Assembly (NCBI RefSeq): GCF_001653235.2
Contig: NC_035793.1
Span: 2,914,001-2,978,000 of the forward strand
Source: Pochonia chlamydosporia 170
Taxonomy: Eukaryota; Ascomycota; Sordariomycetes; Hypocreales; Clavicipitaceae
Length of the DNA stretch: 64,000 nucleotides
Direction of reading: 5' to 3'
The translations under genes and the position numbers were made by a program. The notes below the pieces were generated by a model that had not been told where the DNA came from, ran no database searches, and saw only the letters and a list, made by a program, of their open reading frames with translations. Every line of letters begins with the position of its first letter. Position 1 is the first letter of the stretch. This document shows, one piece after another, positions 43,617 through 55,181 of this stretch.

Positions 43617-45586
43617 ATGCCCATCTCAAGACCAACAACACATTCCAAATCTCGAAACGGCTGTCTTCGATGTAAAGCCAAGAAAACGAAATGCGATGAG
43701 AGAAAACCCTCGTGCGCGCGGTGTCAAGATCGAGGGTTTCAGTGTCCTGGATATGCGCTTGATGTGCGATGGTCACATAAGCATCAGGTCCGCGCGGATA
43801 GGGCTGCATCCAGAGATTCAGCTAGGAATATGAACATGACTTTCAGCGAGATGGAGACTGAGGCAGTGTCGCAGAATAACCCTCCCGGCGATAATGTCAA
43901 CGTTCAGCTGTTGGATTCGGAGCCGTGGCTGGCATCACCATCGCAATGGAGTCTCTTGATGCCGCAGGAGTTGTTTGCCCTCAATGACGCTCCTGCCAAC
44001 ACATTTCTTCTCAATCAGCAGCCGAGCTTGTTTGAATCGGACCTCATAGGCACGGCTTGGACTGTGGACAATGAAAGTTCATCCTCGCCTTCGGACAGCG
44101 TGGAAAATCCACCGGTGGCAAGTACATCGCCAGCAGGACATGAGAATGAACAACAAGTCAGACAGAATGAATCCCCTCGGCCTTGCCAGCTTGACAACAT
44201 GAGTAACAACGCGGGCCTGTCGGAACTTGTTATTTCCAACGGTTTTTCTGTGTTTCCAAATGCGCCAAAAGAGATCCATCACCTGCCTACAGCCCTGTCT
44301 GAATACTTCTTCCGCGAGGTCATCACTCTCTACTGCCTCTGGGATAGCAAATCCAACGTGATGCGCAACATTGTCGAGACCATGTGGCAATCCTCTGGCG
44401 CTCTCCATCACACCATTCAGAGCATGGCCGCAGCCTGCCTATGCGAAGACTTTCCGCACCTACGGCCCGTTGCTCGCAGCGAACACACCCAAGCCCTCGA
44501 GCATATCCACAAGAATTCATCATTGTCTACCTACAAGGACGCTATGCTGCTCGCAGCAACTCTCCTCGGGCACACTTCAAGCTGGCTGAACCCGCAGAAC
44601 TTGGCCACGGACATGTTCAGGGCAAGCTGCGGCATGCTGAACGACATCGTCACAGAGCCGGCAAGAGAGGACCAGTGCCTTTCGTTTTTCAGCGGCACAA
44701 TGGACTACTGGGCCATGTTACTTGCCTATCTAACAGACAGCAACCAGCTAGGCGACTACCGTCGACATTCGTCAGTCGGCCCTGCAGAGGCTTCCAGGAC
44801 TTCCGAGCCCCATCCGTACTCGGGCATATCTCACGACATGGTCCGGGTATTGACCGACATAGGCATCTTAATCTTTCAATACCGAAAACACATGTTAACC
44901 GTCAAATTCATGTCCGAAAACGACCTAGACATCTTCAAAAATGCTCTACGTGAAGCCCGGCGACTGGAGCGCTTGCTCCTCGCCCACCGCTCACCACAAC
45001 TATCTCAATTCAAAGACCCGGGTGACCCCAAAACACCCCTAAAGCACCTCGAACTCATAGACGAAGCATACAGATGCACCGGACTGCTCCAACTATACCG
45101 AGTCTTTCCCGACCTTCTCAACGAGCGCTACGCTCCCTGGGACAAGGACCACCTGCTCCGGCCGTTGCCCTCCGCCAAGCCGCCCACAGCGGAACACAAC
45201 TGTGGTTAACACAGCTTGCCATGCATATTCTCAGCATCCTGCAAGACATACCCTTTGAGTCACGGACTCGCAGTGCCCAGCCGTTTCTGATGGTCGCCAT
45301 CTCGAGTGAGTTGAGGAGAGACCCGCAGTATTTACAACTGTCATGTCATGATGGCAAAGACGACGGCGTGTTGTTGCCCGTGGATAAGACGTCTATCGAG
45401 GTGGCAAGAGCAAGAAAGTTTATTCGCTCGCGACTTGCGGCTTATACGCACATTTTGCCGCTGCGGAAGAGCCAGGTTATTTTTGAGTTGATTAACCATG
45501 TGTGGACGGCTATGGATGCTGGGCAGCAGGATGTGTATTGGCTTGATGTTGCGTATGAGAAGAAATTGGGGACAATGATGGGATAG
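43617..45586 (+). CDS. Zn2Cys6 transcription factor with an apparent frameshift
   Basis: The zinc cluster lies at residues 16-43 with spacing C-x2-C-x6-C-x6-C-x2-C-x6-C (CLRCKAKKTKC..CARCQDRGFQC). A long fungal-specific transcription factor region follows. The frame stops at 45209, but conserved-looking sequence continues in another frame from about 45194 to 45586 (WLTQLAMHIL, then AISSELRRD). One missing base near 45194-45200 would join the two. Alternatively a 113-bp intron with the poor donor GTCTTT (45102-45214) keeps the frame but removes a part (VFPDLL..) that relatives seem to keep. So it is either a sequence error, a recent null allele, or an odd intron. The start at 43617 was preferred to the upstream in-frame ATG at 43566 because it lies 16 codons before the first Cys, as is common. 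Confidence 0.8.
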
Positions 45587-45680
45587 TGCCATGTAGTCTA
45601 CTTATGTATATTATACCCTATTTTGTATGTTGTATTTTCTATTCGGTATGGACTACAGCTTACATGCAATTGTTCAACCA

Positions 45681-47333
45681 TCACAGTCTTGTTGCCTTGG
45701 CGCCGCTCGGCATCGCCATCTTTGCAAACTTGAGCACCGTTTTGTCAGGCGTGAGTTCTGTCCGCAACCGTTCCTCTGTGACTAGAAATGCCTGTGGGAA
45801 CCAGTCGCTCACGTCTTCACCCAGGATCATAGTGACCAGCGCCTTGCCCGTCAGCCAGCACTTGTCCATTCCATAGCCATTGAACCCAGCTGCGATCCAT
45901 TGGCCATCGTCGGCGTCATCCCCCGTCACAGATACAGGAATCTGCCCGACAACGGGTAGCCCATCCGCCGTGTGGCCTTGAATACCAGACCAAATTGCTT
46001 CAATCTCCGACGTCGTCTCCGCTCCCCAGCCTTGAAGGAACAGTTTCGGAAGTACCGTTGACAAGGCTTGTCTAGTCACTTCCGGAATAGTGGTATCGTC
46101 AGAAGTCAATATATCCCTCATGTGTGCCGTTTCGTTTCCGATCCAGATTCTTCCGGTCTGCGCATTCTGCTGGAGGTAGTACAGCCCCGTGTTGTAGAGA
46201 CCTGTATCTGCTTCTAGACTCGGTTTATGCGATAAGCTCCAGGACCGTGAGGCTCCCAAATTCTTCAACATCGGCCCCGGTTTTTGAACAGTCATTGTCC
46301 CTCGGAAGGGGTAGATGCAACCGCCTAGTTTGGGTAGTAAGTGCGAAGCGTGGCCGTTGGTGCAATGGACGACTTTTTTGGCGCGTATGATGCCCCGTGG
46401 CGTCTTGATTGCGTAGGGATATTGCGGGTTATCATTTGGGGAGAAGGTTACTTGTTGCGCGGGGGTGTTTGCTTCGACTGCGAGACGGTGCGGAAACTCT
46501 TTGAGCAAATGTTCGTATATGCCCGTTATAAGACGGTATGGCCAAATCGCCCCGGCTTCATGTTCTACTGCGCCGGATGCGTTTTTAATATTCCACCTCT
46601 GCATTCAAACTGTCAGCATTGTGGAAACATAGCAGACGTCAGATACACGTACCTCTGGAATATCCTCTTTTTCCACAATGCGATGGTAGCTACTATACTC
46701 CGGAACAGCGTGCTGAAACGCCAAAACTGACTCTTTAGCCGTCGCCCAAGTTTCTTCGTCCCCAACAGCCATAACCTTGAGAACATCGCGAATCTGGCAT
46801 CCCTTTTGTAACTTTGGGTCCATACCCCTGACCAACTTCATAACATGCTCGATATTCAGAATACTAAACCGCGTGATCTGCTTAGCTGCCTCCACGCCAT
46901 GCTGCTTGGCCAACGGACCAAATGTATGCCCAGAAGCCGTGACAAGGTGGCCTCCATTCCGGCCAGTGGCGCCGCTGACAAGCGTCCGCGCCTCCAGAAT
47001 GGTGACGTGCGCGTCTTTGGCTGCTCTATGCTCTAGTAGTGTCTTTGCGACGCTGCAGCCTGTGATCCCGGAGCCTATGACGGCGAAATCTGTCTGTGCT
47101 GGGAGGACCGGCGACTGGTGAGATGCAAGAGGGTGAGATGGGACTTGCCAGGCTGATATGGTTGGGTTTGGTCGAGGCAGGCCTGGGTCTTGTGAGATTG
47201 CTTTTGAGATTTGTGTGATGAACCTTGTCATGGCGGGGTCTTGATATGCGTCAGTTTTGGTTATAAATTGTTTTGGTGGGAGTCGTACTGAGATAGGATG
47301 ATAACTCTTCATTTTGTCGGTGTTTGGCGGCAT
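45681..47333 (-). CDS. FAD-dependent oxidoreductase (DAO/GlpO family)
   Basis: Exons 46653-47333 and 45681-46598 give 532 residues. The FAD motif is DFAVIGSGITGCSVAKTLLE, followed by ILEARTLVSGATGRNGGHL, the usual DAO-family flavin-binding and near-flavin segments. The C-terminal part has GIQGHTADGLPVVGQI and WIAAGFNGYGMDKCW, which close the FAD site. Members oxidise amino acids, N-methylated amino acids or glycine-type amines. The intron is fixed by phase (EDIPE|RWNIKNA). The start at 47333 (MPPNTDKMKSY) was preferred; the frame stays open upstream to 47501 and MKSYHP seven codons in is also possible. It is convergent with the Zn2Cys6 gene and near an amino acid permease. Confidence 0.9.
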
Positions 47334-48064
47334 GGATATCTGGGGCTGGTTCAGAGTCCATGTTCGTTGTGACCTTGTTGTATAATGAATGTGTAACTTT
47401 TCTACGCAATTACAATAAAGCTGCGATTCTGGATACAGAATGAGATCAATTGCCACTCCATGAGATAGATAAGGAGTGTTGCTGCTCCGTGACATTGTCA
47501 TGTAAGTGGAAGATTGGCCCGAACCCCGAAGTGGAGACTCGGGAGTTCGTTCCGGACTGCCCTTTTGGGAAAGTAGCTGGAGGTGTCAATGAATGATGGG
47601 CGTACAAACTATTGGCAAAATCGCATGACTTTATCCGCGGTGGTGATTTGGTTTCGATAAGCGTTAGGATGTTATGACGAGGATGAATTGAAAGTCGGGC
47701 ACCATCGAGTGTCGGTGGTGTATCATCAGGTTCAGCAGCCGCAAAGCCGCTGGATGAAAGTAAACCAGACATGCCAACACCATTTGCATCATTTCTTATC
47801 GGCTTCGAAATTGAAGTAGCTTGACACCTTGAAACCTTGATTATCTAGCTAGTACAGCTTGTAATAGCACAATTTTGCAATAATTTCTCTTACAATACTC
47901 CACTCGCAGTCCAGGAATATCCGCAAGATCAGGTACTTTCAACCCGAAGCGAGGGCTTCAATACACCACGGCGACATCATTAGCCGATCCCTCCAGTTTG
48001 ACTAGAATGAATCCTATTTCTTATATCAATGAACTCAGGTAGACTCCAATACTATACAATGCGT
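47334..48064. other. Intergenic region
   Basis: Upstream of the oxidoreductase and downstream of the acetyltransferase. No gene is seen. Confidence 0.5.
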
Positions 48065-48983
48065 CTATTTCCCATCACAAGGCTCCGCCCCCGGCTGCCG
48101 GATCATTGTAAACAGCTTGATAGCATCGCCGTCATCATCACAAATCATTTCCTTCTGAAACCTAAACCCCCACCTCCCATAAATTGCCATGTTCGGAACA
48201 TCTCTACTAGACTCGAGGTAACATCTCATCCCCTTGGCATCTGCCTCATCCGCCACAACTTTCATCATCTTGGCACCTACCCCCTTCCCCTGTGCCTCTG
48301 GAAGAACGACCATGATGTTAAGAAAGTAGTACCCTCTTGGGTCTTTCCACAACTCTTCCTGGGCTCTGGCTTGTGCATCTTTCCATATGTAATACCTCTA
48401 CCGGCGGATATCGTCAGCTCAGAGTTGCTGGCATGCTTTAGGAAGCACTCACTTTGACATTCAGACCACCACGCCCGTAGTAAAGATTCATACCAACCTG
48501 GCCGGCCCAGAGACGCCAGCCCTCGATCCAATCAGTCCATGTGGAAGGTTGGTCTGCTGGTCGCGGACGCAGCCACATTGCTACTCCTAGCACTTCGTCA
48601 CTGCCTTCTTCCTTGGCGACGTGAAAGATGCCATTGCGCATTCCCCATCGCATGCGAAGAGCAAGAGACGCGTAGTTTCTTTCAGTATTGAACTGTATGG
48701 ATATCCAGTTAGCTATCAAGCTTATACGCAGATACCATCCCGTAGCTCATGCACTGAGATGATTAGAGTAGACGTCATATCATGGTGGAGACACACCTTG
48801 GAATGGTCATACACCCACACATTGTATGGATCTCCAACAAATGCTCGCCTGTCATTGAGGTGTCAGAGTTGGATCATGGCAAGTTTCCAACCAAAAGATG
48901 AAGAAATTGAATGAAACTCACTGTACTGCTCTCACCGCACCAGGGATGTCAGCTTCCGTGATTTCTGAGACACGGATCGCCAT
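48065..48983 (-). CDS. GNAT-family N-acetyltransferase, 228 residues
   Basis: Four exons (48922-48983, 48797-48848, 48453-48692 and 48065-48397) give a continuous frame from MAIRVSEITEADIPGAVRAV. The acetyl-CoA binding motif A is FLNIMVVLPEAQGKGVGAKMM, with the Q-G-K-G-V-G pyrophosphate loop, followed by VADEADAKGMRCYLESS and NMAIYGRWGF, the standard GNAT order. Fungal members of this type acetylate small amines or unknown metabolites in the cytosol. The introns are 55, 104 and 73 bases with good donors. The substrate is unknown; a detoxifying or amine-modifying role would fit the neighbours but is a guess. Confidence 0.85.
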
Positions 48984-49770
48984 GATGAGGGTCGTATAAT
49001 CGAGGACAAACGTCTGAATGACACAGAACCAACCCTGTTCAAATTGGGAGCACTAGCTGACAGGTCATGAAGTACATTCTCGGTCAAGTTGACGTTGCTG
49101 CTTCAAGGGCTCCATGGGCTTGCCAAGGAACTAGTAGGCCTCGGATAGACTTACCAAGGGCGGAAAGTTAGAGAGAGTTTAAGGAGTTACGTAATTGTGG
49201 CAGATTATATAAGCAACTCTATCTGAACTCGTATATGGCAGCACTGAGACATATTGAATAGAATATTGAATCTGGTATGTAAAAGTTGCATATTATTTCG
49301 TAGTCGACAAGTAGTTGCCGAATCAAATGAGTGGACTAACAGGTGCTGAAGTGACTCCTGGTTGCATTGCATCCTTCGGTTCGGCCATCACTTGACAACC
49401 CACTTTCCCGTAGAGTTAGTGCAAGGCACTCACAGCCAAATTTGGCATTCGGTGATTGGTGTTCGATGACATTTATCGTTGGTACTACGTCAGAAAAGTC
49501 GGATTAGTGATACAAGAGGATTTTCAGATGTAAAATAAAACGTATTCGCAAGAGATTGGTTGAGCTCCCGTTTCGGCAATCTTGCTCCAGGGTAGCCCGG
49601 TAACTGTGTGGACATGTAAGCTTAGACAAGGTGATCATGATAGCACGGCATTGACCATCTTTGGATTATCTATACATAAACTAACGATTTCGCATTATTG
49701 AACACCATGTTTCTCAACTTGTCACGGCACTCATAACCTCTCTCATCCTTATCCTTTAAAAAGTACAAAT
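48984..49770. other. AT-rich intergenic region
   Basis: About 0.8 kb, lying at the left edge of the putative sugar cluster. No gene is seen. Confidence 0.5.
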
Positions 49771-51730
49771 TTAGCCATCATCACAAGTCACCTTGGTCAC
49801 AGACATGCCTAGCCCTTCAGCAATCCCCCAAAGCATTTCATAAAGAGCCCACGCCCCTGGGTCTGGAACCTCCTTGGCCGCTGCGTCACCAACATAGCTT
49901 GCTCTACCTAGGCGAGGCTTGATAAAACGAGTTGCTAGCGCTTTTGTCCCAGCAGTCTGAACCCCGGCCACAAAATCGTTTGATTGAGCGTATGTCATCG
50001 CAAAAGGGATCAGAACATCCATGACGGTTCTGTCGCCTTCTCGAGCCGGCGTGTGCCTCTGGAGGCTCTCGACGGCTGAAGCTACTGAGGAAGCAAAGAT
50101 GGGCGACATACCACTCGCCTGACCGGACGGCTGTGACTGGTCTGCATGTTTGGCGAGGGCTGAGTAGAATGCTGAGAGAAATATACCAAAAATGGCCCCG
50201 AGCGTGCCGCCCATGGCATCAACAATTTCCATGAGAGTCTGCAAAATATCGAGCAACGAACCGCTAGACGCGGCGCCGGAGTCAAGCATGCGCAGTACTG
50301 CTTCGCACAGGTCCTTGACAGCCTCGCCGCAGTCTCCGTCACCCATCACCATATCCCACTTTGTGAGATATGGCTCGGATGTGATGGCTGCTTTACAGGC
50401 TGATCGCACAGCCGCGTCTAGAAGCGACGCATCTATCAGGAAATGTCTTTTTGTCCGTGGTGCGTCCACAGGCATGTTCGCCTCCAGATCTTGCCCTTTT
50501 TGGGACCATTTTTCATTGCCTCCGTTCACGTTTACCATAGGATTCGGCTTGGCTGTGTTAATCATTGAGCGTATCGTGTTGGGCCATGAGACTGCCGTGG
50601 TCGGTCGATCGAGAAACTCCAGCAATGTGGACGCAGCGGTATCACACTCTCTGGCAGCCGCCGATAGATTCACAAGGGAGATGGAGAACCCCGGAGCGTT
50701 GAGCGAAGTCTCGAACGCGCCAACCAAAGTTCGACAAGGTTTTAAGTCATATCGTTCAGCTAGCTGGCTCTGAACTTCATCCGCCAATGCCCCGAGCTCA
50801 AGAGCTGAAATGCCTCCATTGTTGTTGACGAGAAGGGCGATCTCATCCTCGTGCTCAAATTTAACAAAGGCTCTTTCGGGATCGTCCATATCGCACAGTA
50901 ATCCTAGACATTGCTTGACAACATCATCAACAGATGGAAAGGGCGATATCATTCGCTGGCCTGGCTCGTTATGGATACCTGCACCAATGACGCAAGTATC
51001 GTCTGGGACTGATTGATGTTGTCGCCCAGGAACGTGGCAGTGATCCAAGGCTGACCCAATGGACACCGTTTGGGCGTTGACAGCTTCACCGACTCGGACG
51101 CAGTTTTCAAAGGACCAATTCTCGGCTGCCGCAGAGCACACGGTTTTCATTGCTTTAAGAAAAAGCTATTAGCTCCGGCTTCTCTCACAAAACACACCCA
51201 GCCGGTGTTTACGAAGACCAAAACTCACTGAAAATATGTCCTGGTAGTCCTCTTCTGCCCACTTTGGCGCATTTGCTTCTGCCAATGGAGACGTCGTCCG
51301 TCGCCGCAACAATGGCGATTTTCCCGTTCCCATATTGACTAGGGGAGGCAGCCTTGGCTCTCGCTTTTTCGGCTGCCAGCCCAAAATGCAGTCTGTCGCC
51401 GGTATAATTGGTGATGAGCAGTATAGTCCCTTGTTCTGATGGTGCAGCTTCCATTGCCGCGAGGACTTGGCTGGCGCTCGGCGAAGCGAAGATATCACCA
51501 CACGCAGCAGCTGAAAGCAGGCCATCACCAACGTAACCGCTCCATGCTGGCTCGTGGCCGGATCCTCCACCGCCAATGATGCTCACATTGGACGGATCAT
51601 GATTCTTATTGGCAATGACACGATGTGGTTCGTCAAGTGAGAGGTGAGGGTTTGCTGTGGTGAGAGCACGCAGTGCTCGTGGTACCAGCGTATTCGCTGC
51701 TGTGGATGGGAAATAATGTCTTGTCGACAT
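49771..51730 (-). CDS. Dihydroxyacetone/ketose kinase (DAK family), copy 2
   Basis: Exons 51229-51730 and 49771-51152 give 627 residues, about 45 more than copy 1. The DhaK part has GGGGSGHEPAWSGYVG, NYTGD, ALDHCHVPGR and GAGIHNEPG with the covalent substrate His. The DhaL part has GDGDCG and GDRTVMDVL. All ATP and substrate motifs are present, so it should be active. It differs widely from copy 1 in the linker (about residues 350-420), which is longer and charged. The intron falls at the same kind of place as intron 2 of copy 1 (GLPGHIF|TMKTV). It lies beside a regulator, an aldolase and an RpiB-type isomerase, as do DAK-like tetrulose kinases such as Yarrowia Eyk1. A longer-chain ketose is therefore a likelier substrate than dihydroxyacetone, but this is inference. 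Confidence 0.92.
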
Positions 51731-52196
51731 TGTGAGCGAGGATTCTTTGTCTTTGTGGAAGAGGCTGCAATCAAAGGATACACACCTGCATTTCTGTCTT
51801 GTAATCGGTGCGTGCCACGATATATTTGGGGTTATTACATGCTCGCATGATGATGCGGGTTTCCAGAAGCCATTCCGATGCCTTGATGGAGTGGCAAATG
51901 GAACCAAGTGATGGACTCTAGAAGTGGCGCTTTGTTGGCGCTTTGTTAGATGGTTCGAAAGCCGCCCGGAACGCGGTGAAGTCGCCGACTGGAAGTTGTC
52001 AATGTGAAAGTTGAAGGTTGGACCGCGAGACGGGGTCGGCTCAAGGCAACTTCGTACCGAAAATCCTGGCCACATAAAATGCCCCCACATTCCTCCTTCC
52101 TCCGTCCACGAGACGCAACCCGCCTGCTTCAACGAAACACCATGTCTTGTTGCACACTCGGCATTGTCGAAACTGACATGCCATGCCGTTTGCACA
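51731..52196. promoter_or_regulatory. Bidirectional promoter, DAK copy 2 and Zn2Cys6 regulator
   Basis: The 466-base space between divergent starts holds CGG-type triplets of the kind zinc-cluster proteins bind: CCG at 51962, CGG at 51967 and CGG at 51974 (CCG-N2-CGG and CGG-N4-CGG). Autoregulation by the neighbouring factor is possible. The assignment rests on motif and position only. Confidence 0.4.
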
Positions 52197-54155
52197 ATGA
52201 ATACGCGCGATGATGACGGACGGCCCCGGAAGCGTGCTCGAAAGTCGCGCGGCAAAGGGTTGCGAACTACTACTGGTTGGTGAGTCACGACATCATCCCA
52301 TGTCAACCTCCTCTTTACATTGCCGCGTCTCGTGTACACTAACATCTGTTGTAGTCTGACTTGCAGGAAGCGCCATAAGAAGTGTGATGAACAGCGGCCA
52401 GTGTGTGGCCCTTGTTCCATCTCGGATCGACATTGCGCATTTCCCCAGAGTCTGGATGCAACATCGCCTTCGGAGACGTCAGCCCCAAATTCACCAAGAG
52501 CCATTGCTACCACAAGTACCTACAACCACCGGCAAGTGAATTCGGCTGAAAATCATGGAAATTCGTCGCTGGATGCACCCCATTCTGAGCAAAATGGCGT
52601 CTCCAACAACTTTGCGAGCCACATGGGCGGCGAAACCCTGCCCACCGGTGATGAGCAACTGGCGGTAGCACCAAGCAACGGCGGCTTCATATGTTCTCCT
52701 GAGTCAATATCGTCTGAGGCTTGGTCCGCAAATTTCGCCTCCATTCGCTGGCTGGATCTTTTGGCGACCGATGCAGCACAAGCAGATAGTAACTTTCCCC
52801 TTACCACCGGTCCCGCGCTTACCGATGGACAGACTCGAGGCGCCAGGCTGGCTCGAGCGACTGCGATATCTGTTCACGTATCTCCTGCACTTTTGAATGG
52901 CCAAGCACAACTCCCAGAGGATCTAGACCCTGAGTTTGAGCGTACCACGTGGCAATCTGTCGGAGACGTGGTGCTGTCTGCACACGAGGCCAAGTTGTTC
53001 CGGCACTTTGCCGATCGTTGTGCGTCTTGGCTCGATGTGTTTGACCCGCATAAGCTGTTTTCCAACTATGCTATTCGGTTGGCTATCCGAAATACTGGCT
53101 TGATGAAGGCAATTCTTGCCTTGTCTGCGAAGCACAGATTTAGCGGTATCGATGACGTGGCCCGTCAGTTGCGGACGGATGCTGATGGAGAGTTCGAGGA
53201 AGGAGAATGGATTCGCTATTACTATGAGACGCTACAGTACGTACGGGAAACTTTGAAATACCCTAGCTATTCCCACTCTGAAGAGCTCCTCGCTACTGCG
53301 CTTGTCATTTCAGCTTATGAGATGCTTGACGAGTCAGACGGGTCTGGCAACTGGCAACGCCATCTTAAGGGAATATTCTGGATTCAAAGATCTCAGGACG
53401 TCGACGGCGGTTGTGGCGGTCTTCGTCAGTCCGTTTGGTGGGCTTGGCTCCGCCAGGATATCTGGGCGGCTTTCCGCGAGTCGCGAGCTTGCCTCAGCTT
53501 CTGGGTGCCGTTCAAGGCTATTCATGAGCTTGATCAGAATGAGCTGGCCGATCGATCCATTTACATTTTGTCACAGGCTATAAACTATCGGGCAAGCGTT
53601 CAAGCCGCCGCTGCTGGATCGACAACGGCGAATCATATGGACCAGATGCAGTTAAGCAAGCAGAGGGACAAACTGCTGTCTATGATGGAGCAATGGAAGT
53701 CGTGCCTAGGCGATGAATACAAAGTGCTCCCAACGCCGACTGATGCTGCTGGCGATGTTTTCACTCCGCTTTGGATTCACCCGCCTCGCTTCGGGGTCGC
53801 CTTGCAAGTACACAGCTTTGCACAGATTATCGTTACGCTTCACAGTGTCAATCCCGCATTGGCAGGATTCAATGGGTATTTGAAGATGCAGCGAACGCTT
53901 TCCGAGGCAGTGAACACAATATGCGGCATTGCCACGCAGCTAAGAGATGAAAGTTGTCAGATTTTGTCTGCACAATGCTTATATGGGGCAGGACTCTGCG
54001 TCGCTGATGGCAAAAAGAGGAACAAGATTATATCCATGATGGAAGACTGCGAGAACCGTACGAGCTGGGCTCCAATGGCTACCTGGCGGGAAGACTTACG
54101 CCGGGAGTGGGAGCGGGCTGACAAAAACGACTTTGAAACCATGGGTGATGGATGA
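52197..54155 (+). CDS. Zn2Cys6 transcription factor, probable regulator of the sugar cluster
   Basis: Exons 52197-52279 and 52355-54155 give 627 residues. The zinc cluster lies at residues 28-55 with exact spacing C-x2-C-x6-C-x6-C-x2-C-x6-C (CLTCRKRHKKC..CGPCSISDRHC). The intron splits the first Cys codon (TG|T). A basic stretch (RPRKRARKSRGK) precedes it and can serve as a nuclear signal. Residues about 215-520 form the fungal-specific transcription factor region (EAKLFRHFADRCASWLDVFDP, AILALSAKHRF, ETLKYPSYSHSEELLATALVISAYEML). It is divergent from DAK copy 2 and convergent with the aldolase gene. By position it is the local pathway regulator; it is placed like Yarrowia Euf1, but homology was not tested. 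Confidence 0.93.
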
Positions 54156-54229
54156 GTGCACAATGCTTCACTTAAGTTTGAATGCCCTATCAAAGAGCAA
54201 CTCCAGGATTTGCATTATCGAACTTCTTT

Positions 54230-55181
54230 CTACACCGCCTTGCCGGTCGACTGGCACACATCCATCTGCCATTCCATCAACCTTTGCACCTCTTTGACTC
54301 CGTCTTCCATCAATGTTGTAAGACTGATCTTGGGCGCATTGGTCTTGAGGTGGCGGATATAGTCGTCTAGTACGAGTTTGTTGACATTTACTTTGGACAC
54401 TCCTTCGGCGATGCACCTCTTCATGATGGCCTCAGGGAAATCGTTTGTTCCGTGAAGGACGATAAGGACTCTGCCAGCTGTCTTTTCCTGAATCATTTTT
54501 AACCTTCTCTTCACGTCAGCGTAGGCAAAATTACACATCCTATCGCAGCATCTTGCTGCTATACAGGGCCAATGGAATACCTTACCTGTCAAATTGTAGG
54601 TCCGGACCACGCGGTCCATATTCACCATGAACATTCCCAAACGCCGGCGCCAAGAAGTCAATTCCTGTGGCAATAAAATCCTCAACCTGTTCCTCCGTCG
54701 TCAAAGCGCCTTCGAGATCCTCGGTACTCGCAATGCCGTCTTCGCCGCCCTCAATCCTTCCTGGCTCCGCTTCAGTTGCAATTCCACGCTCGTGACAATA
54801 CTGTACAAGCTCCTTTGTCTTGGCGAGATTCTCTTCCATCTCAAAGTGGCTCATATCCACCATAATGCTATCAAAGGGCAGCGTATCCGCCGCTTGACGG
54901 ATCAGAGCCTCATCCTGGGCGTGGTCGAGATGGATGGCGATTGGGACGGAGGCATGCCGTGCGGCGTGGGCGGCGGCAATGACCAGCAGGCCGGACGAGA
55001 AAGTTATAGCCCAGGGGAAGACTTGGATGATGAGTGGGCTTTGCTTTGCTTCTGCGGCGTGGATGAAGGCTACGATGTGCTCGATGTTGTAAGCGATTGG
55101 GGCCAGAACGCCGTAGCCATTTTCTTCGGCGTGTTTGAGGATTTGGTATGTTTTGTTGTTGGTGGGATCCCAGGGCGTCAT
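54230..55181 (-). CDS. Class II (zinc) ketose-bisphosphate aldolase-like protein
   Basis: Exons 54586-55181 and 54230-54506 give 290 residues of the FbaA/KbaY/GatY family, zinc aldolases that cleave a ketose (bis)phosphate into DHAP and an aldehyde. Visible site residues are Asp86 and His87 in AIHLDHAQDE, DMSHFEMEENLAKTKELV, Glu137 in TEAEPGRIEG, His185 in AFGNVHGEYG and the second-exon VLHGTNDFPE, where housekeeping FBA has a Gly/Ser-rich HGGSG. The family's Zn and Na sites thus look kept, but the phosphate loop is changed, so a substrate other than fructose-1,6-bisphosphate is likely. It is shorter than the housekeeping fungal FBA (about 360). It is divergent from the RpiB-like gene with 529 bases between. 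Confidence 0.9.
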
